Positions 45,532 through 58,989 are shown, numbered from the stretch's first letter. The stretch: DNA of 64,000 bases from Phyllostachys edulis (GCA_036346405.1 CM070566.1:50099268-50163267), one strand, 5' to 3'. Made by a program: numbers and translations. The notes: generated by a model not told the origin, from the sequence alone.

Positions 45532-46550
45532 CTAGTGGGTTGTCCTGCCAACTTTATTCATGACGATGCTCATAGCAACTTGGAAACTTGTCCTTTGCAA
45601 CCCGGCTGCTTTGGTCAGTAACAGGCATAGGGAGCAATCCTTGGAGCAGTGATCTTGTCCTTCACGGAGGAAGCACATAATTTTATGCGTCGAGCCTTCA
45701 CCTGGCTGGTGGTCCTCATCGTAGTTGGGGCAGTAGGGAGCTGGGCACGTGTAGCAATAGTGTCCATATTGCCCACATGTAAAGCATGCTCCTCTTGTAT
45801 TTTGTCGTATTGGAGGACATGATTGGCGACGTGTCTTGTCTTGCCACATTCAAGGCAAGCATTTGGCAGAACTTCTGGGTCGGATAAAACTTTAGCAGGT
45901 ACGGCTTGCCTCTTGCTGGGGCCCTTGATGATTTCTTTGTTGTCAATGCTGATGTTGGTGACGATGACTTTCCTTGTAGGTTTTTCAAGATTCCATTGGG
46001 GGCATTCGTTGGCGTAGTGTCCGGTATTTCTGCAATAGAAGCAAGTGATAGCCTTTTGGGGTCCTCCCAGTGTAGGGGCACGGGTGTCTTCATTGTGACG
46101 GCTTTTCTTAGGTGATCCTTTGGGTTGACGGGTGGCAAAGCTCACTTTGTCGTTCTCTGCACAGCATGCAAGACGAAGCTTCTTCTTCAAGTCGCGGGGC
46201 CAATTCTTAGTTTCCAAGGCTTCACTTGTGGATGAGAAAGTTAGAGGTCTTGTCCTGAGAAAATCTGCCAACTTGGAGTTGTGACTGGCTGTTCCATCGT
46301 GCTAACTGGCTCTTATAGCTTGGAGAATCTGAGTTTGCTGGGCTATGGTCGGGTGCACTGGCGGTGGGGGAGATACGTTCCGACCACGACCACGACCACA
46401 GCCACAGCCTCTTCCTGGGCCAGCGGCAAAGGCTCCACGGACAGGGGCGGCGGCTCTTCTTGGCGGTATCCTGAAGAAAAGATAAGATTTAGAACTAGAG
46501 AGGACTAGAGAGAGGCATATATGAGGGTTCACTAGCCCTCTAAGGCACAC
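45532..46550 (-). pseudogene. Gypsy Gag C-terminal region with several zinc knuckles
   Basis: A Gly/Arg-rich stretch (GRGCGCGRGRGRN, 46302-46450) leads into a frame at 45615-46271. That contains the CCHC knuckle CFYCRNTGHYANEC, a second degenerate one CLECGKTRHVANHV, and, after a frameshift, CFTCGQYGHYCYTC and a Cys/His-rich CFLREGQDHCSKDC (45532-45849). Knuckles bind the element RNA during particle assembly. Most Tekay-type Gags have a single knuckle; three to four here is unusual. Stops and shifts break the frame. Confidence 0.8.
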
Positions 46551-46790
46551 ACAAAAGAACCAAGCAGAAGATCGAAATCAATACAATACAAAGCCTAGAA
46601 TGGCTGCATTATATTAAGGGGGTTAAGTGTTACATGACTTTCAAACAAAGCTTATACGCTAAGCTAAGTCATGACACAAGATACACATCGTCTACAAAAG
46701 GGAGAAACAAAAGTGCTTGCAACCCAAAAGACTGCCTAGCAAGCACTGCTAGCTATCCTAGCCTATCCTAACTACTCCATCGAGGAACGG
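46551..46790. other. Spacer inside the gypsy internal region
   Basis: AT-rich, with no open frame, between the leader frame and the Gag frame. On the minus strand it could be an intron or untranslated spacer. No clear splice pair was established. Confidence 0.4.
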
Positions 46791-46796
46791 AGCGCT

Positions 46797-47637
46797 CTAA
46801 ATCAAGCTCGTGACGAGAGCAACTCGAGCCGACGGCGAAGCGAACAGAACGGCGGGGCGTCCCACGCTGACACCGGAAGGTCGTCGAAGGGCGGCGATCA
46901 GGCGTCGCCGCTCTTCTGCCCGTCGACTGGTCGGAGTCCTCGCGCGCGGAGGAGCTGGAGCTAGAGCCGGTGAAGCCGAGCTGGAGTAGCGCTCGCAAGG
47001 GCAGCGGTGAGACGTGCTACCTCTGCAAGCGGCGTCTCTCTCCATCTTGATGATGTCTCGCCCACGCCGATGGTGTCTCTCTCCACATGGCGGCATGGTG
47101 GGCTTCATCGCTTCGATCATGTTGGTGCGAAGGGTGTCGGAGTGGGCCTCGCCGCGGTGAGAAGCATCCAAACTGCTCGGATCTCGGCCGGTGTGGGAGT
47201 GGATGTCGTGGATCATCGCTTGGGTCAATCGCACAGTGGGTCAGCGAGGCTCGTCATCTCTGGCGTCGAAGATCTCCGGAAGGGCTCTCCGTCGAGAGAC
47301 ACGGAAGAAGCGACTGGCGAATCTTGTAGGAGGACCTCGTGTATCGACACAAGCGGTGACGGCGACACGGCCGCATCTGGATGGCGTCGAGCCGCTGCGG
47401 CGGGGTGCCTCGGCCGAGTAACACGTGGGTCGTGAACTCGCCGGTCCTGGCATAGAGGAAAACCTCCATGTCCCAAGACTCGTGAGCCATGACCATCGTC
47501 TTCCGTCCTCTGAAGAGCGGAGGGCGGGGGAAGCTAAGAAACTGCATCAGCTCGCGAAGGAGTTCGGCGAAACCGCCTTCATTAACTCCATGAGAGCTAT
47601 GGTCCCAAGGGCCTGCAGCTGGAGGAGAAGCCATCTA
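46797..47637 (-). CDS. Leader ORF of the gypsy element, function unknown (broken)
   Basis: The first frame after the primer site starts at 47634 with MASPPAAGPWDHSSHG and runs through LLRELMQFLSFPRPP, MAHESWDMEVFLYARTGEF and GTPPQRLDAIQ to about 47254. A second frame (46797-47234) continues with RLTQAMIHDIHSHTG and ends Arg/Ala-rich. The two together could be one protein of about 270 residues with a frameshift. I recognise no catalytic motif. Position suggests an N-terminal Gag or capsid-like domain, or a separate leader protein; this is inference. Confidence 0.5.
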
Positions 47638-47822
47638 CAAATTTTGAAACAGGAGAAAAGATTAGTAACACTTAATGAGAATAGAGATAAGTATGGAACT
47701 AGGAATGATGAGTAGAAGCAATAAATACTCTATATTTTTGGCAAAACTTTTCTTAATTTTTAAAATAAGATCTAAGTCCTTAAGGCCATCGACCAGTCTA
47801 ACTAGGGGTCCTACAGTCGTAT

Positions 47823-47834
47823 GCTCTGATACCA
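47823..47834 (-). promoter_or_regulatory. Primer-binding site, initiator tRNA-Met
   Basis: On the minus strand TGGTATCAGAGC lies 4 bp inside the 5' LTR. It is complementary to the 3' end of initiator tRNA-Met, the usual primer of plant LTR elements, and confirms the minus-strand orientation. Confidence 0.93.
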
Positions 47835-47838
47835 GCTC

Positions 47839-50800
47839 TGTCGGACCCGGATTCTAGGAATCCAAATCCTCTGTGAATCACTGTGCTATTCCCTGGATCA
47901 GTAGCTAGCACTTCACAGTACACATTGCTGAATCATTCATACAAGGCGTGAACTGAAACAAATATATTACAACACAGGGTAACATAGACCTCATCGGGTC
48001 GAGTTTTACAAAAGGGCCGCACAAGGCCAAATATATTACATTACAAAAGAACGACCAAGTCTCAAATGAAGCAAAAGGGAAGGTAGGGTTCATCTCACAC
48101 GAAGCGATCGGGTGACTCAGGTACTGACGGATATTAACCAAGGGTCGGATAATATCGGTTGTACGCGAGCCAACGTGTCTACTTAGATCGGGCGAGATCT
48201 AAACTACGTAATTATTCTACTCCTCGTCATATCCTTGTCCATCATCTTCCGGTCCATCGTAGTAGGCGTAGTCTCCTTCATCTTCATTATCTCAAGGGTG
48301 GGGAGAAAGCGAGAATGAGCACTACTACTGCTTTCATGAGCCAACACACACAATGCAATTATATATATGCAAGGCTTAACAAGGATGGCTCGGGTTCTTT
48401 TATTTGCGAAAGCAAGTTTTGCAATATTATAGTTACAAATCCTATGATTTAGCATTTTTAACAAATTGTAATTTTTATAAAGAGAGTAATGTGCAATAAT
48501 TAATAACAGCAGAGGTTACCTCCACCTTCATGCTTATTTTGATTATGGTTACATCCACCATATTAACAGCACTGGGGTACATCCACCCAGGGAAAAACCA
48601 AATTCAGGGCTAGGTGAGCCCGCCACATTTTTATACCACCCACAAAGTTTTGAAATAGAACTAACTCAAGTTAAGTTCCCATGTCCGCCTTTGACCGTAG
48701 TAAACACTACTGCTTTAAACAGCTTTAATACTCTGCAGAGATAGTACACTTTACCCACAAGAGACAATTAACTCGTTGCCCTACACAATTCCTTAGATGT
48801 GTAGTCGAGAGGTTGTCACAATAACGTTTCGACTTATCTCGCCCCTTCTGTCATTTCGCACATATAGGGTTACGCCCATAATGTTGAGCGGGATGTTTTA
48901 CCTCAGCGACTGGCATAGCGGTGCTATACCTCAGCGACTGGCAAAACGTCACCCTCCTCTTGGTGTCCCATTCAAGCAGAATGAATCCACTTGGCTCCCC
49001 ATTTATCCGCCCAGCGAAATGGCATCCAAGGTTCAATAAATCTACTAAGCTAAGTCATAAGTTTTTCTCGCAGACTTGTGGTTGCACTTGTTTAACACGG
49101 AGGTCGTGACCCGATTAAGTCCTTAGGGTTATCTGGGCGGTTCATTCCACAACCCAATCATTCTCGTGCTCTTGAGCACCAACCGCCTCACCATCCGCCC
49201 AGATAGAGCTAGCAATTTAGGGTTTTGAGAAGGAAACCAAATTATTTTCTCATCTTAGTCAATGGACCACCAATGACTACCCAAAACATTTTATATTTGA
49301 AGACATGATGATTGGGGGTATTTTAATACCCGAAGATTTGAGCAAGGCTAGCATGTCGCTCAAGTACACCCTATAACTAGTATTACCATATAATTACTAG
49401 GGTGACAAAGGCTAATGGATTCAAGTTATCAAGGATGACATAATAATTATTTTAACATCAAGTGGGCATTTAACTACCTTAAGCTTTAACATACATTTGA
49501 TTAAGAAATTAAAGCATGCAATTTGTTAATTTAAAAGAATATAATTTACATAAAATGTAGGAGCAACATGGTCAAAGTATTGACTCGCCTTGGTGAGAGG
49601 CAAAGTGATCGTGATACTCTTGGTCTTGATCGACTTGAGGGTCTCCTGCGTCTTGAATCCTAAATGGGCGAATTATCAAAAAAGACACAACGGCAAAGAG
49701 AGCAAGTAAATACAAAAGAATACACAAATGAACTCCAAATTAATCAAGTCCTATGCCATTAGCAAGATCTTGATTTAACGGATTTTAGAAATTTATTTCA
49801 TAATTTTTGGAGTTATAACGGAGGAGATATGAATTAAACAAGATTAAATTGAATGGAAAAAGGAGAGAGGGAGCCTCGGTCCACCGAATAAAGCATGGAC
49901 CAGTCGCGTGAGCAGGCGGCGGGTCCGCGTGAACAAGGCTTGGCCCACTTGGGCGAGTGAAAGGAGGAGGCGGCTTGCGGCTCGATGCACGGGGCCCACG
50001 GGTCGATGAGGAGGGGAGGGCTTAGGGCAAGATCGGGGTTTTAATGACCATCATTAAGGCCTTTAAAGTGTCATTAACACTTAATGATGGGGGCCTGATG
50101 CTGCCCGAACCAACACGCACAGCTTCGTCTTGGTAGCGTGGCGCGGGCGGTCTTGACTCGGCGGCGGCTGCTGGAGTCCGGCGAGGCGAGGCGAGGACAC
50201 CGACGGGGAGCTGGTGCTGCGGCGGAGGTGGTGACGGGGTGGCGGCGCCGGAATGGTGGACGATGGCGGCGGTGGGTGGTGAGAGGCGGTGGAGGCGGCA
50301 CGGTCACGGTGGAGGGGCGGTTCCGGTGATGGTTCGGGCCAGGGAAGGGGAGCACGGGGTAGAGCTCGGCGAGGTGGTTCTAATGGGCTTGGCGGGGTGG
50401 CCGGAGAGTGGTCAGGACGGCGGCGTGGTGGTGGCGAAGGTGCGGCCGAGTTGGGGAAGAAGAGAGATTGCAGCCGGTGGGGATTTCGAATCGGCTTGAG
50501 GGGAAATGGTCTGGGGGCCGAGGCTCACGATGACGGGTGGCGGCGCGGAAGTGGCCGGAGGCGAGGAAGAACGGTGGAGGTGGCAGCGACAGAAGCGGAG
50601 AGGGGCGAATTTTGCTTGTGGACTTACCGAGCTCCAATGGGGGCGGCGTGGGGGAGCTCTGGAGGGAGAAGGGGGGGCTTTAAAGAGAAGGCAAGGCAAC
50701 GGGAGGGAGCGGCGAGGACGAGCCGGTCAGTGCTGCGTCCCGAGGCGGCATGGGCGCGCGCGGAGCGGGGTCAAGGCGAGGACGGGAGTTGGTGATGTCC

Positions 50801-51691
50801 AGGGTGCGTCCTTGACGATTCGCTGACGAGGGTGAGTGCTCAGTCCGCGAGGAGGACGACGGGTGACGCCACGGTGACGTCGGGTCTTACGGTCCGAGGC
50901 GATGGCGCAATGGCGGGCGTCCTTAAGCGCGACAGACGACCGGGTGGTTGGCGTGGCGAGGACGGCGATGACGCTGCTTGCGACGGAGAGAAACTCGGTC
51001 GTCGCCGCTGCGGTGCAGACGGGCTCCAAGGTCGCGGTGGAAGTCTTCTTGCAATGAAAGCAGAGGGAGTGGCCGCAGAGCGGGATAGGGCGACTTCGAG
51101 GTGAGTGGGTGGCTTCTGCTCAGCGCAGAGAGCGGCGGGAGCGAGGAGGGCGCGCGCCAAGCGCCATTATCTCTTCTTTGCTTTCTTCTTTGGTTTAGTT
51201 GACCAAAGGGAGAGAAAAGGGGGAATAAGAAGGTGACGAGCTGCTGCTGCTGGAGCAGAGGAAAGGGGCAGCCAGGGAGTTGGCAGCGCATGGGGGAACA
51301 GAGAAGCTGCCGCTGCTGCTTTGCTGCTGATCGGGTTGACCAAAGGGAGAAGCAAGGGAAGGGAGAGGGCCTCAGTCTTTGCCGCATTTGGCCGGGGAGA
51401 GAAGGGCCGGGCTGGGCTGGCCTGGGGCCGAAGGGAGGTGGGCCGAGCCCAACAAGACCACGGGCTGAGCCCAATGAAAGAGGCGAAGATCCGAATCAGA
51501 TTTGGCCCGAAGATTCAAAACGGAGGAGAAAATCTCCGAATCGCTAAATTGAATTTCGAATGTTTCAAACGTTACATTTGAAACACAGACCGAGAAAGAC
51601 TGGAGGTTTTCGAAAATAGTTGATACTTGAATTACAGCGAAGAACGAACGAAATCTAATTACTATTTATCCGTCCGAAAACGGATGTTACA
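47839..51691 (-). repeat. 5' LTR of the gypsy element
   Basis: Starts TGTAACATCCGTTTTCGG at 51691 on the minus strand and ends GGGTCCGACA at 47839. It differs from the 3' LTR mainly by small clustered changes, many converting CTGG to TCGG or CAGG to CG. The conserved LTR box is near 48655-48770. Confidence 0.95.
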
Positions 51692-51696
51692 TCTTG
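51692..51696. repeat. Gypsy element right target duplication
   Basis: TCTTG, matching 38331-38335. Confidence 0.9.
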
Positions 51697-53071
51697 CCAT
51701 CAATCCGATCCGTGTTGCAAAAGGATTGAGTAGCATTAAAAAAAAGAGCACTTCGATTAGCTGAAAATGATCCTAGTTCCCATCTTTCTTTTCTTCGTTC
51801 CCTCTCCTCGGCCGTTTCTGTCTTAACCTAAGCTGAAAAAATGGCTTGCTGTCATTCTGATCAGCGCCACCATGGGAACGAGCGGTATCGGACCGAACAC
51901 TTTGTTTGAAAGAGAAACGACAGCCGAGCTCTCTTTTATCTTCAAAGACCAGCTAGTAGTTGCGCCCTTTGTGAGGAGTGCGAAGGTCATCCTCGTCGCC
52001 CATGCCGTCATTGTTGTTGATGCCTTCAACTGAGATGGCGGACGGCATGACGTTGGACCGGCCGGCCGGCCATCCATGAGGGCGGCGTGGCGTGTAACTT
52101 CACGCTGCCACCTTTTGCCGATACAATAGTCTTAGATAATCCTAACTTCCTAAGCAACTCGTGAATCCAAAAGAGTCAATGTTTATGTTCATTCTTATAT
52201 CTTGGGTTGTGTGCATCCTTATCTGAGAGTCGGAGGAGTTTTTCTCTTCCATTATCTAAAAATTCGTACATCTGTCTATCCATTTCTTGCAACATCCACA
52301 GTTACTACTTACCACGCAATTGATAATGCCCTCGCGTCAACATCCATTGATTCAATATGCATGAGTTAAAAGCGGTTGTCATCGTCTCCTCTGCCACATT
52401 GGTTTATCTATCTCAGTGAATGCATTGCGTAGCAGCCTGTTAGAGTTGAACGTCATCACTGTGGCCGGTGTTGCCAAGGTTGCTCTGGCAGGGGTTTTCT
52501 TGGCGCGGTTTGGCTGAAAATCGGAAAATTTCGGCCGATTTTTTTTAAAAAAAATGAATTTTGCAGATTTTAAATAAAAAAACACATTCAAACTAAATTC
52601 AGGCAAATTCGATTATTTTTCTGGACAAAATTCAAGCAAACCGATTTTTTTGAACCCGGTTTGAATTCCTAGGCGGGACCATAGAACCGAAATCACCGAA
52701 ATTCGGAACCCTGTGATCTGGTCAAGCTCCTCTAGACATGTGCTAAAGACCGTGCTAAAGACCGCAATTAAGAATGTCAAAGTGCCTTCTCTGTTTATCT
52801 ATACAAGATATTAGAGGACGGCACACGCTTCTGTTCAGCATGTACTCTCATCTCACGTAGTACTTAGTTGTAATAAAACAGCACACTTGTTGCTGCTAGC
52901 CTGCACACGTCATTGCTTCTCTTTCTGGTTTCTTCTCCTCGCTCTGCAAGTCTATATATTAGTCTGCATAGTGATTCTTCTGGATTATTTCCTCTTACTT
53001 CTCATTCTCCTTTGCACCCTTAACCTAAAAGAAACAACTTAAATATACTAATTAAGCTGGCCACTGTCGCC

Positions 53072-53110
53072 ATGGGAATGAGCGGCAACAGGAATAGAAC
53101 ACTTCGCTGA
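53072..53110 (+). other. Mini-ORF of the repeated cassette (R copy)
   Basis: GTCGCCATGGG start context, frame MGMSGNRNRTLR then TGA, about 115 bp after a TATATATTAG box. Confidence 0.4.
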
Positions 53111-56100
53111 AGATGACGAAAGCGTCTATCTTTCCTAGGGTTCTCTTAGGCAAATTAGCAATGGCGCCGAGTGTTGTGACTGGTTTGGTCGTGGACTGGA
53201 CATGGTTGCATCAGCCATGTAAAAGAGAAGCCGATTAAGGGTCAGGGGCTTTCATGATCACTGCGCCGCAGTGCTACGAGTGGGACGAAGTCTTCAGTTC
53301 TTCACAGCTCAGATTTTCTTCAGTGTAAGTATGTTATCTGATGACAACAAAATGCAGTTGCCCTCACAAGTGTGGGTCTAGTACGTTATTCCCACTAGTA
53401 ATGTTGAGTTAAAAGCTGAAAACTAGCAATTCCAACGTTAGGGAAGTTAATGGTTAAACATCCATATTCATGTGCTTAATTATTTCAAGTAGCACCTCCA
53501 TTTGCTTAACGCCATTGATGCTTTATAGCCCCCAAACACTATGATTACAGTCAAGTTTTTCCATGGGAGCACCTCCTGCGGTTGAGAAATGAGATGCGCT
53601 GAGCATACGATGGCTATCTTCTAGCACACTGGCAAATCAAAGCAAACATATAGATGCTACACAGAAACAGCGCAGTGATCTTTTGATCTAACTGTCAATG
53701 CAATGCATATCCAACCGATGATCCTGCACGATCTCAAGAATACATCGATCCATCTGGGTTAACTTTTATTTCGCTTCTTCTTTCCCTACTTTAACCTAAA
53801 GAAACAGCTATGGTCTTACTATGATCTGTATCAATCGCAATGGAAATGAGCGGCATCAAGAATGGAACACCTTGATGGGATGCGGTTTGTAGATCTTTGC
53901 ACTTTTTGAAAGCCCACTAGTAGTAGTAGTGCGGTTTGCACCCAAAAAAAAAACAATGCATTTTCTGGCATCAACGTTCATGTTTCTCTCGTGAGCTTAT
54001 CAGCTTACTAAGTTGGAAATTTCCATTGCTGTTGTTTTAAACCTCCGTGAGCGGCTGATGACTTAAAAAATTTCATTGCTAGCTAGCATTTTGTAGCTCC
54101 CTGAGAGAACCTGGAACGTACCTGGACAAATCGAACAATACAGACATAATAAGTAAAGCAGCACACTAACCTCAAAGTGTTATCCGTTTTATCCGGCATC
54201 CGAATTTGGTTGGCAGCGAATATGGTTTTGATTTTTCCATCCAATTAACAATTTCTCCCATACTCGTATTCTTATTCATATTGGTCTTCACATAAAAATA
54301 TGGATACGAATATGGTATGAACTGTTGTCATCCGAAAGGTTATTTTATCCGCACTATTCGAATTCGATAAAAAAATATACATATTTTATTGCAGTATGGC
54401 TAATTAGTTGGACGAATATTTTTAGTTTAATATGAATTCATGTTTTTAGGTGAAATAGATAAACTAGAATGATTATGTGTGCCATGTACGAGGATAAAGT
54501 ATTATAAATATCTTGCAATTACGTAAGTTATGAGGATATCCGAATCAGACCGAATTGAGTAGGTATTTGATTCGTATTCGTATTCGTTTAGAAAATACGA
54601 ACACGAATACGGTAAGACCACTATTCGAACCATTGACACCCCTACTAGTAACTACCGGTTACTGGATACTTCGGCAAAATTTCAGATGAATTTTTTGAAT
54701 TAAAATTTGAATTTTTTAGATGTAAAGACTAAATTTATCTAATTGTTAATTGAAATTTGAATGAAATCAGATAAATCCGGATTTTTTTTCCCAGTGTGAA
54801 ATTTTATCGGATCCCAGCGATAATACCACCGTCGGTTACCGGCGAAATTTCGCGAATAGAGTTTTCCATGCTCTTATGTACTTAGGCTGTAATAAACACC
54901 ACACCCACTAGCTGCAGTCCACGAAGAAGACATTATTATTTCTCTATGTTTGGCTTCTTCTCCTCGCTATGCAAGTCTATATATTAGTCTGCTGCATAGT
55001 GATTCAGCTGGAGTATTTCCTCTTATTTGCCCTTCTCCTTCCTTTACACGCTTAACCTAAAAGAGAGATCTAGAGATGCATTATGATGGTCGTGTCGCGA
55101 TGGGAATGTCTTGACAACAGAATAGAAACTTCGCGCAAATAGCATTAGTGTCCATCTCTGTGGATGTTTTCCAAGGTCCACTAGCAATGGCGCTGTGGTC
55201 GCATGGTGATTAGGTCGTGGACCTAGCGAGATTGCACCGACCACGTCAAAGAGATGCCGATGAAGAGTCGGGGGCTTCATGCGTCTTGGGCTACGCTTCT
55301 GACGAATGAACTCAAGCGATCTCAAGAATGCAACCCCAACTATGGAGTTTACTCAATAGGCGATTGAGATTTACATAGGAAATTTTAGCCGAATTTGCAT
55401 GTTGATTCTTTTGAAACATCATCTTCTATATAAAAAAAGATCTCTCTCTTGCTCTTCGTGTAGAGACAATGACGTTAGATCTTCATTTGATCCTTTTCGA
55501 TGAAAAAATCTTAGCGCCCTTGTTTATGTCAACCCAAGTATGGAATACGAACAACGTATGTTGCCCATCGTCATGTAAGAACTAACAAGTTGCCTTGATT
55601 ATCAAACTGTCTCTTTGCTTTACATTCTGCTGGTGTAATGCTTAAATCATTAAGCGACTCTGTTTTACAATCTTTGGAGAATGTACATTTCGCGTTCTTG
55701 ACTCTCGAATTGTGTGGTACACCAGCATCAACACAGTGAGTCAGTGAGTCTAGCCAAACAACTAGAATAAAACATCAAACCTACTAGCCCGCAGAAATCA
55801 TCGTTGCTCTCTCTCTCTCTCTGCGGTTTCTCCTCTCCCTATATGTTGGTGTCTACATCGATCCATCTTGACTGCCTTTTCTTTTCCTTCCCCTTTTGCC
55901 ATTTAACCGCATGAAACAACTTGTTACTGGAATCATCGGCATCCCATGCCAATGCAACTAAGTTTAAGGAACCCTATCCTTATTTTCCCAAAAAAATGAA
56001 TTTTGCTGATTTTAAGTATAAAAAAACACATTCAAACAAAATTCAAGCAAATTTGACTTTTTGGGACAAAATTCAAGCAAACCGATTTTTTTAAACCCAG

Positions 56101-56126
56101 TTTGAATTCCTACCGGGGGGCGATAG

Positions 56127-56253
56127 TGTTAGAATAGGACTCTATTTGTATTTCCTTATCTGTATATGGCAACCCCCTTTGTACACCTCTATATATATTG
56201 CTCATTGGGCCCTCTTGAATATACACACAATATTTATAGAATGGTATCAGAGC
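56127..56253 (+). mobile_element. Short-LTR retroelement remnant, second copy
   Basis: Same 115-bp LTR (56127-56241; its end is degraded to TATAGAA) and TGGTATCAGAGC primer site (56242-56253) as at 32157-32283. It sits at the paralogous place, so it was inserted before the duplication. Confidence 0.65.
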
Positions 56254-56572
56254 TAGGATTCTAACCTAGCTCTCCTTCCGCTGCCATCCCGCCACCCGAT
56301 GCCGACTGGTTGGATCTGATCCACCGCCTCGACCGCCTCGTCGTCGGCCTCGATGTCAAGTGGCGCCGCTCCTTCTTCATGGCGTTGGATCTGATCTTCA
56401 TTTGATCCTTTTCGATGGAAAAAATCTATGCGCCGCTGTTTATGTGAACCCAAGTATGGAATCTGAACAACATATGTTCCCCATCGTCATGTAAGAACTA
56501 ACAAGTTGCCTTCAGTTATCAAACTCGCGTCTCTTTGCTTTACATTCTGGCGGCTTGTAATGCTTAAATCAG

Positions 56573-56575
56573 TTA
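56573..56575. repeat. Harbinger element left target duplication
   Basis: TTA, matching 59684-59686. Confidence 0.8.
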
Positions 56576-57463
56576 GACCTTGTTTGGCTAGTGGAGAAAT
56601 CTATCCAGGGGAGAAATAATCTAAAGGGGGATTAGTGAATCCCCTTCCTCCATAATCCTTCCACCTTAGATCTAATCCTCCCACCTTGAATCTAATTTAT
56701 TGATTTGTTTGGATAAATGGTTATATTGGTAGGGATTGCATATATTAAAAAATCTGAAAGAAAAAAATGAATATAGAAAATTCCAAAAACAACATTAAAA
56801 AAATTGAACAATTAATGAAAATTTCCAAAACCAAACTAGAAAATTCAAAACATATCAGAAAATTTTCACAATCAGTCCAGAAAAATCGAAAAAAAATAAA
56901 AAGTGCAGAAAATTGGAAAAAAATCATAAAAATTAAGATTATGACAATGTGCATATCCACTGTCCGATATCATCACAAGATAAAAGTATTTCATATTACA
57001 AATAGTCTCATACAAAAAGATTGCTCATCTAATTTCAATTTAGGAACTCCCTTCAATCGACAAATCATCAAGCTTTGCATTCAATGTTTTCTGAAGAAGC
57101 ATTAATCCATTATCTTTGTGATCTTGTGACAAAATGTCTACAACGCATACTTCAATTGCGGGGCATTTCGATTGCAATGACAGCCACGGTTGGGCCACCA
57201 ACATATCAGCATATCTTCACCATTTTGCTTAATCTGTCCAAGTAATTCATGTGAAAGAGGAGTACAACCGCATTAGCATCTGAGACTAAGCATGATTTAC
57301 TCTAACAAGACTATTTCCATTATGGCATATTATGCACAAAGATTCTAAATTAATTCACTTTTCACCAAAAAAGTTGGGAGCTGTAGAAGAAGCGAGTTAA
57401 AGAAATTAACTCAGATCATGTGCAACTAAATGTTTATGTGGTTTCTGGTTTTCTTCACCATTA

Positions 57464-57991
<528 letters not shown>

Positions 57992-58208
57992 CTGTAAATT
58001 TTCCAGTGAGTTGAGCACTATGAGAATACAAAAGAATCAAAGTACTGCTGGTGCATAAGATTTCTTTTTTTAGTGTGGACGTTAGATGCATGCTCGCCTG
58101 TTGCAAGGCCCAGCCACACTACCTTTATGCCCGTTTTTTTTGGTGTAATTCTTGACCCTTCACATGTTGAAGTCTGAAACAATAATGATGCCTGCCTCGC
58201 GTGCAATC

Positions 58209-58418
58209 TTATCTTCCCAGTGATGCTGATGTCACCGCAGCACTATTCTCCAGCGGGTCGTCGACCATGCCGCCCTTCTGCCCAAGCACGGCATCGCCAA
58301 AGACTCTTCTAGTGTTGGCCGAGGTGAATATGAGGAGGAGAAGCAAGGCAACGTATGTGCCGACGAGTAAGCCATTGATTGCTGCATTTAGTACTGCAAG
58401 CACAGCCTGTGTGTGCAC
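58209..58418 (-). other. Unidentified hydrophobic open frame inside the Harbinger element
   Basis: A 69-codon frame upstream of the apyrase exons on the same strand. It has one likely membrane segment (GLLVGTYVALLLLLIFTSA) and the tail VFGDAVLGQKGGM. It does not match the apyrase N-terminus as I know it and could be a separately captured exon. Low certainty. Confidence 0.3.
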
Positions 58419-58989
58419 AGGTGCTTTTCCTTGTATGTATAGTTGGGGCCTTAGAGTTCAGACTTGGGGAGATTACTTTATTTATACTTGAATACTTTCC
58501 TAACATGCAAGCTGCCTCAGGCCTAAGACGTGAAGGATTATAGACTCATAACCTCTTGACTTTAATACTATATTAAGTTGCATACTTCAATTAGCTCACC
58601 CAAAAAATTTAAGCTAATGAGAAAAAACGAACGATTCACTTACACTTGGAGGGATCCATGCAGCTGCACGATCTGATTTGATCCATGGAATGGAATTAAT
58701 TAACGAGTGGAGTGCGTGTACGTTTGGTTCCTGTCTCCCATCTCGTCCCTGTCATGGATTAATCCCCTAATGATCAAGCTATATAGTGTAAGCAAGCAGC
58801 ATAATTCTGTCATAAGTATACTTTTTTGTTGCATTAGATCAGCACCCATGGCCCCAATTTTATTGAAGAGTAATTACTTGACACATCTCCCCCAAATTTC
58901 GAATGGACATTACCTTCTAAGACATAGAATCCACAATCCAGATTCGAGACATTAGCTTCGAAGAGATATTTAGAACGAGAAGAGCAAAG

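Larger units (their letters stand above)
38336..51691 (-). mobile_element. Full-length but defective Ty3/gypsy LTR retrotransposon, 13.4 kb
   Basis: Two long LTRs (38336-42219, 3884 bp; 47839-51691, 3853 bp) flank a 5.6-kb internal region. TCTTG is duplicated at 38331-38335 and 51692-51696, and the Q-block is collinear across the insertion. All coding signals are on the minus strand, so the 5' LTR is the right one. Order in sense direction: 5' LTR, tRNA-Met primer site, an unrecognised leader frame, Gag with zinc knuckles, a non-coding AT-rich gap where protease and most of RT should be, RNase H, integrase, chromodomain, polypurine tract, 3' LTR. The integrase end fits chromoviruses, most like the Tekay/Del group. 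The LTRs are nearly identical over long stretches (for example 39700-40370 against 49200-49860), so insertion is recent. Confidence 0.95.
51697..56575. repeat. Q-block copy 3 (right part) and R-block copy
   Basis: 51697-52470 continues the Q-block, and 52480-56575 matches 26560-32450 without the V-ATPase insertion and without the family 1 solo LTR. Promoter-like cassettes are near 52950, 54975 and 55845 (CAAGTCTATATATTAGTCTG). Mini-frames start at 51872, 53072, 53840 and 55100. The unoccupied family 1 solo LTR site is TCGAT at 56412-56416. No gene is supported. Confidence 0.8.
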
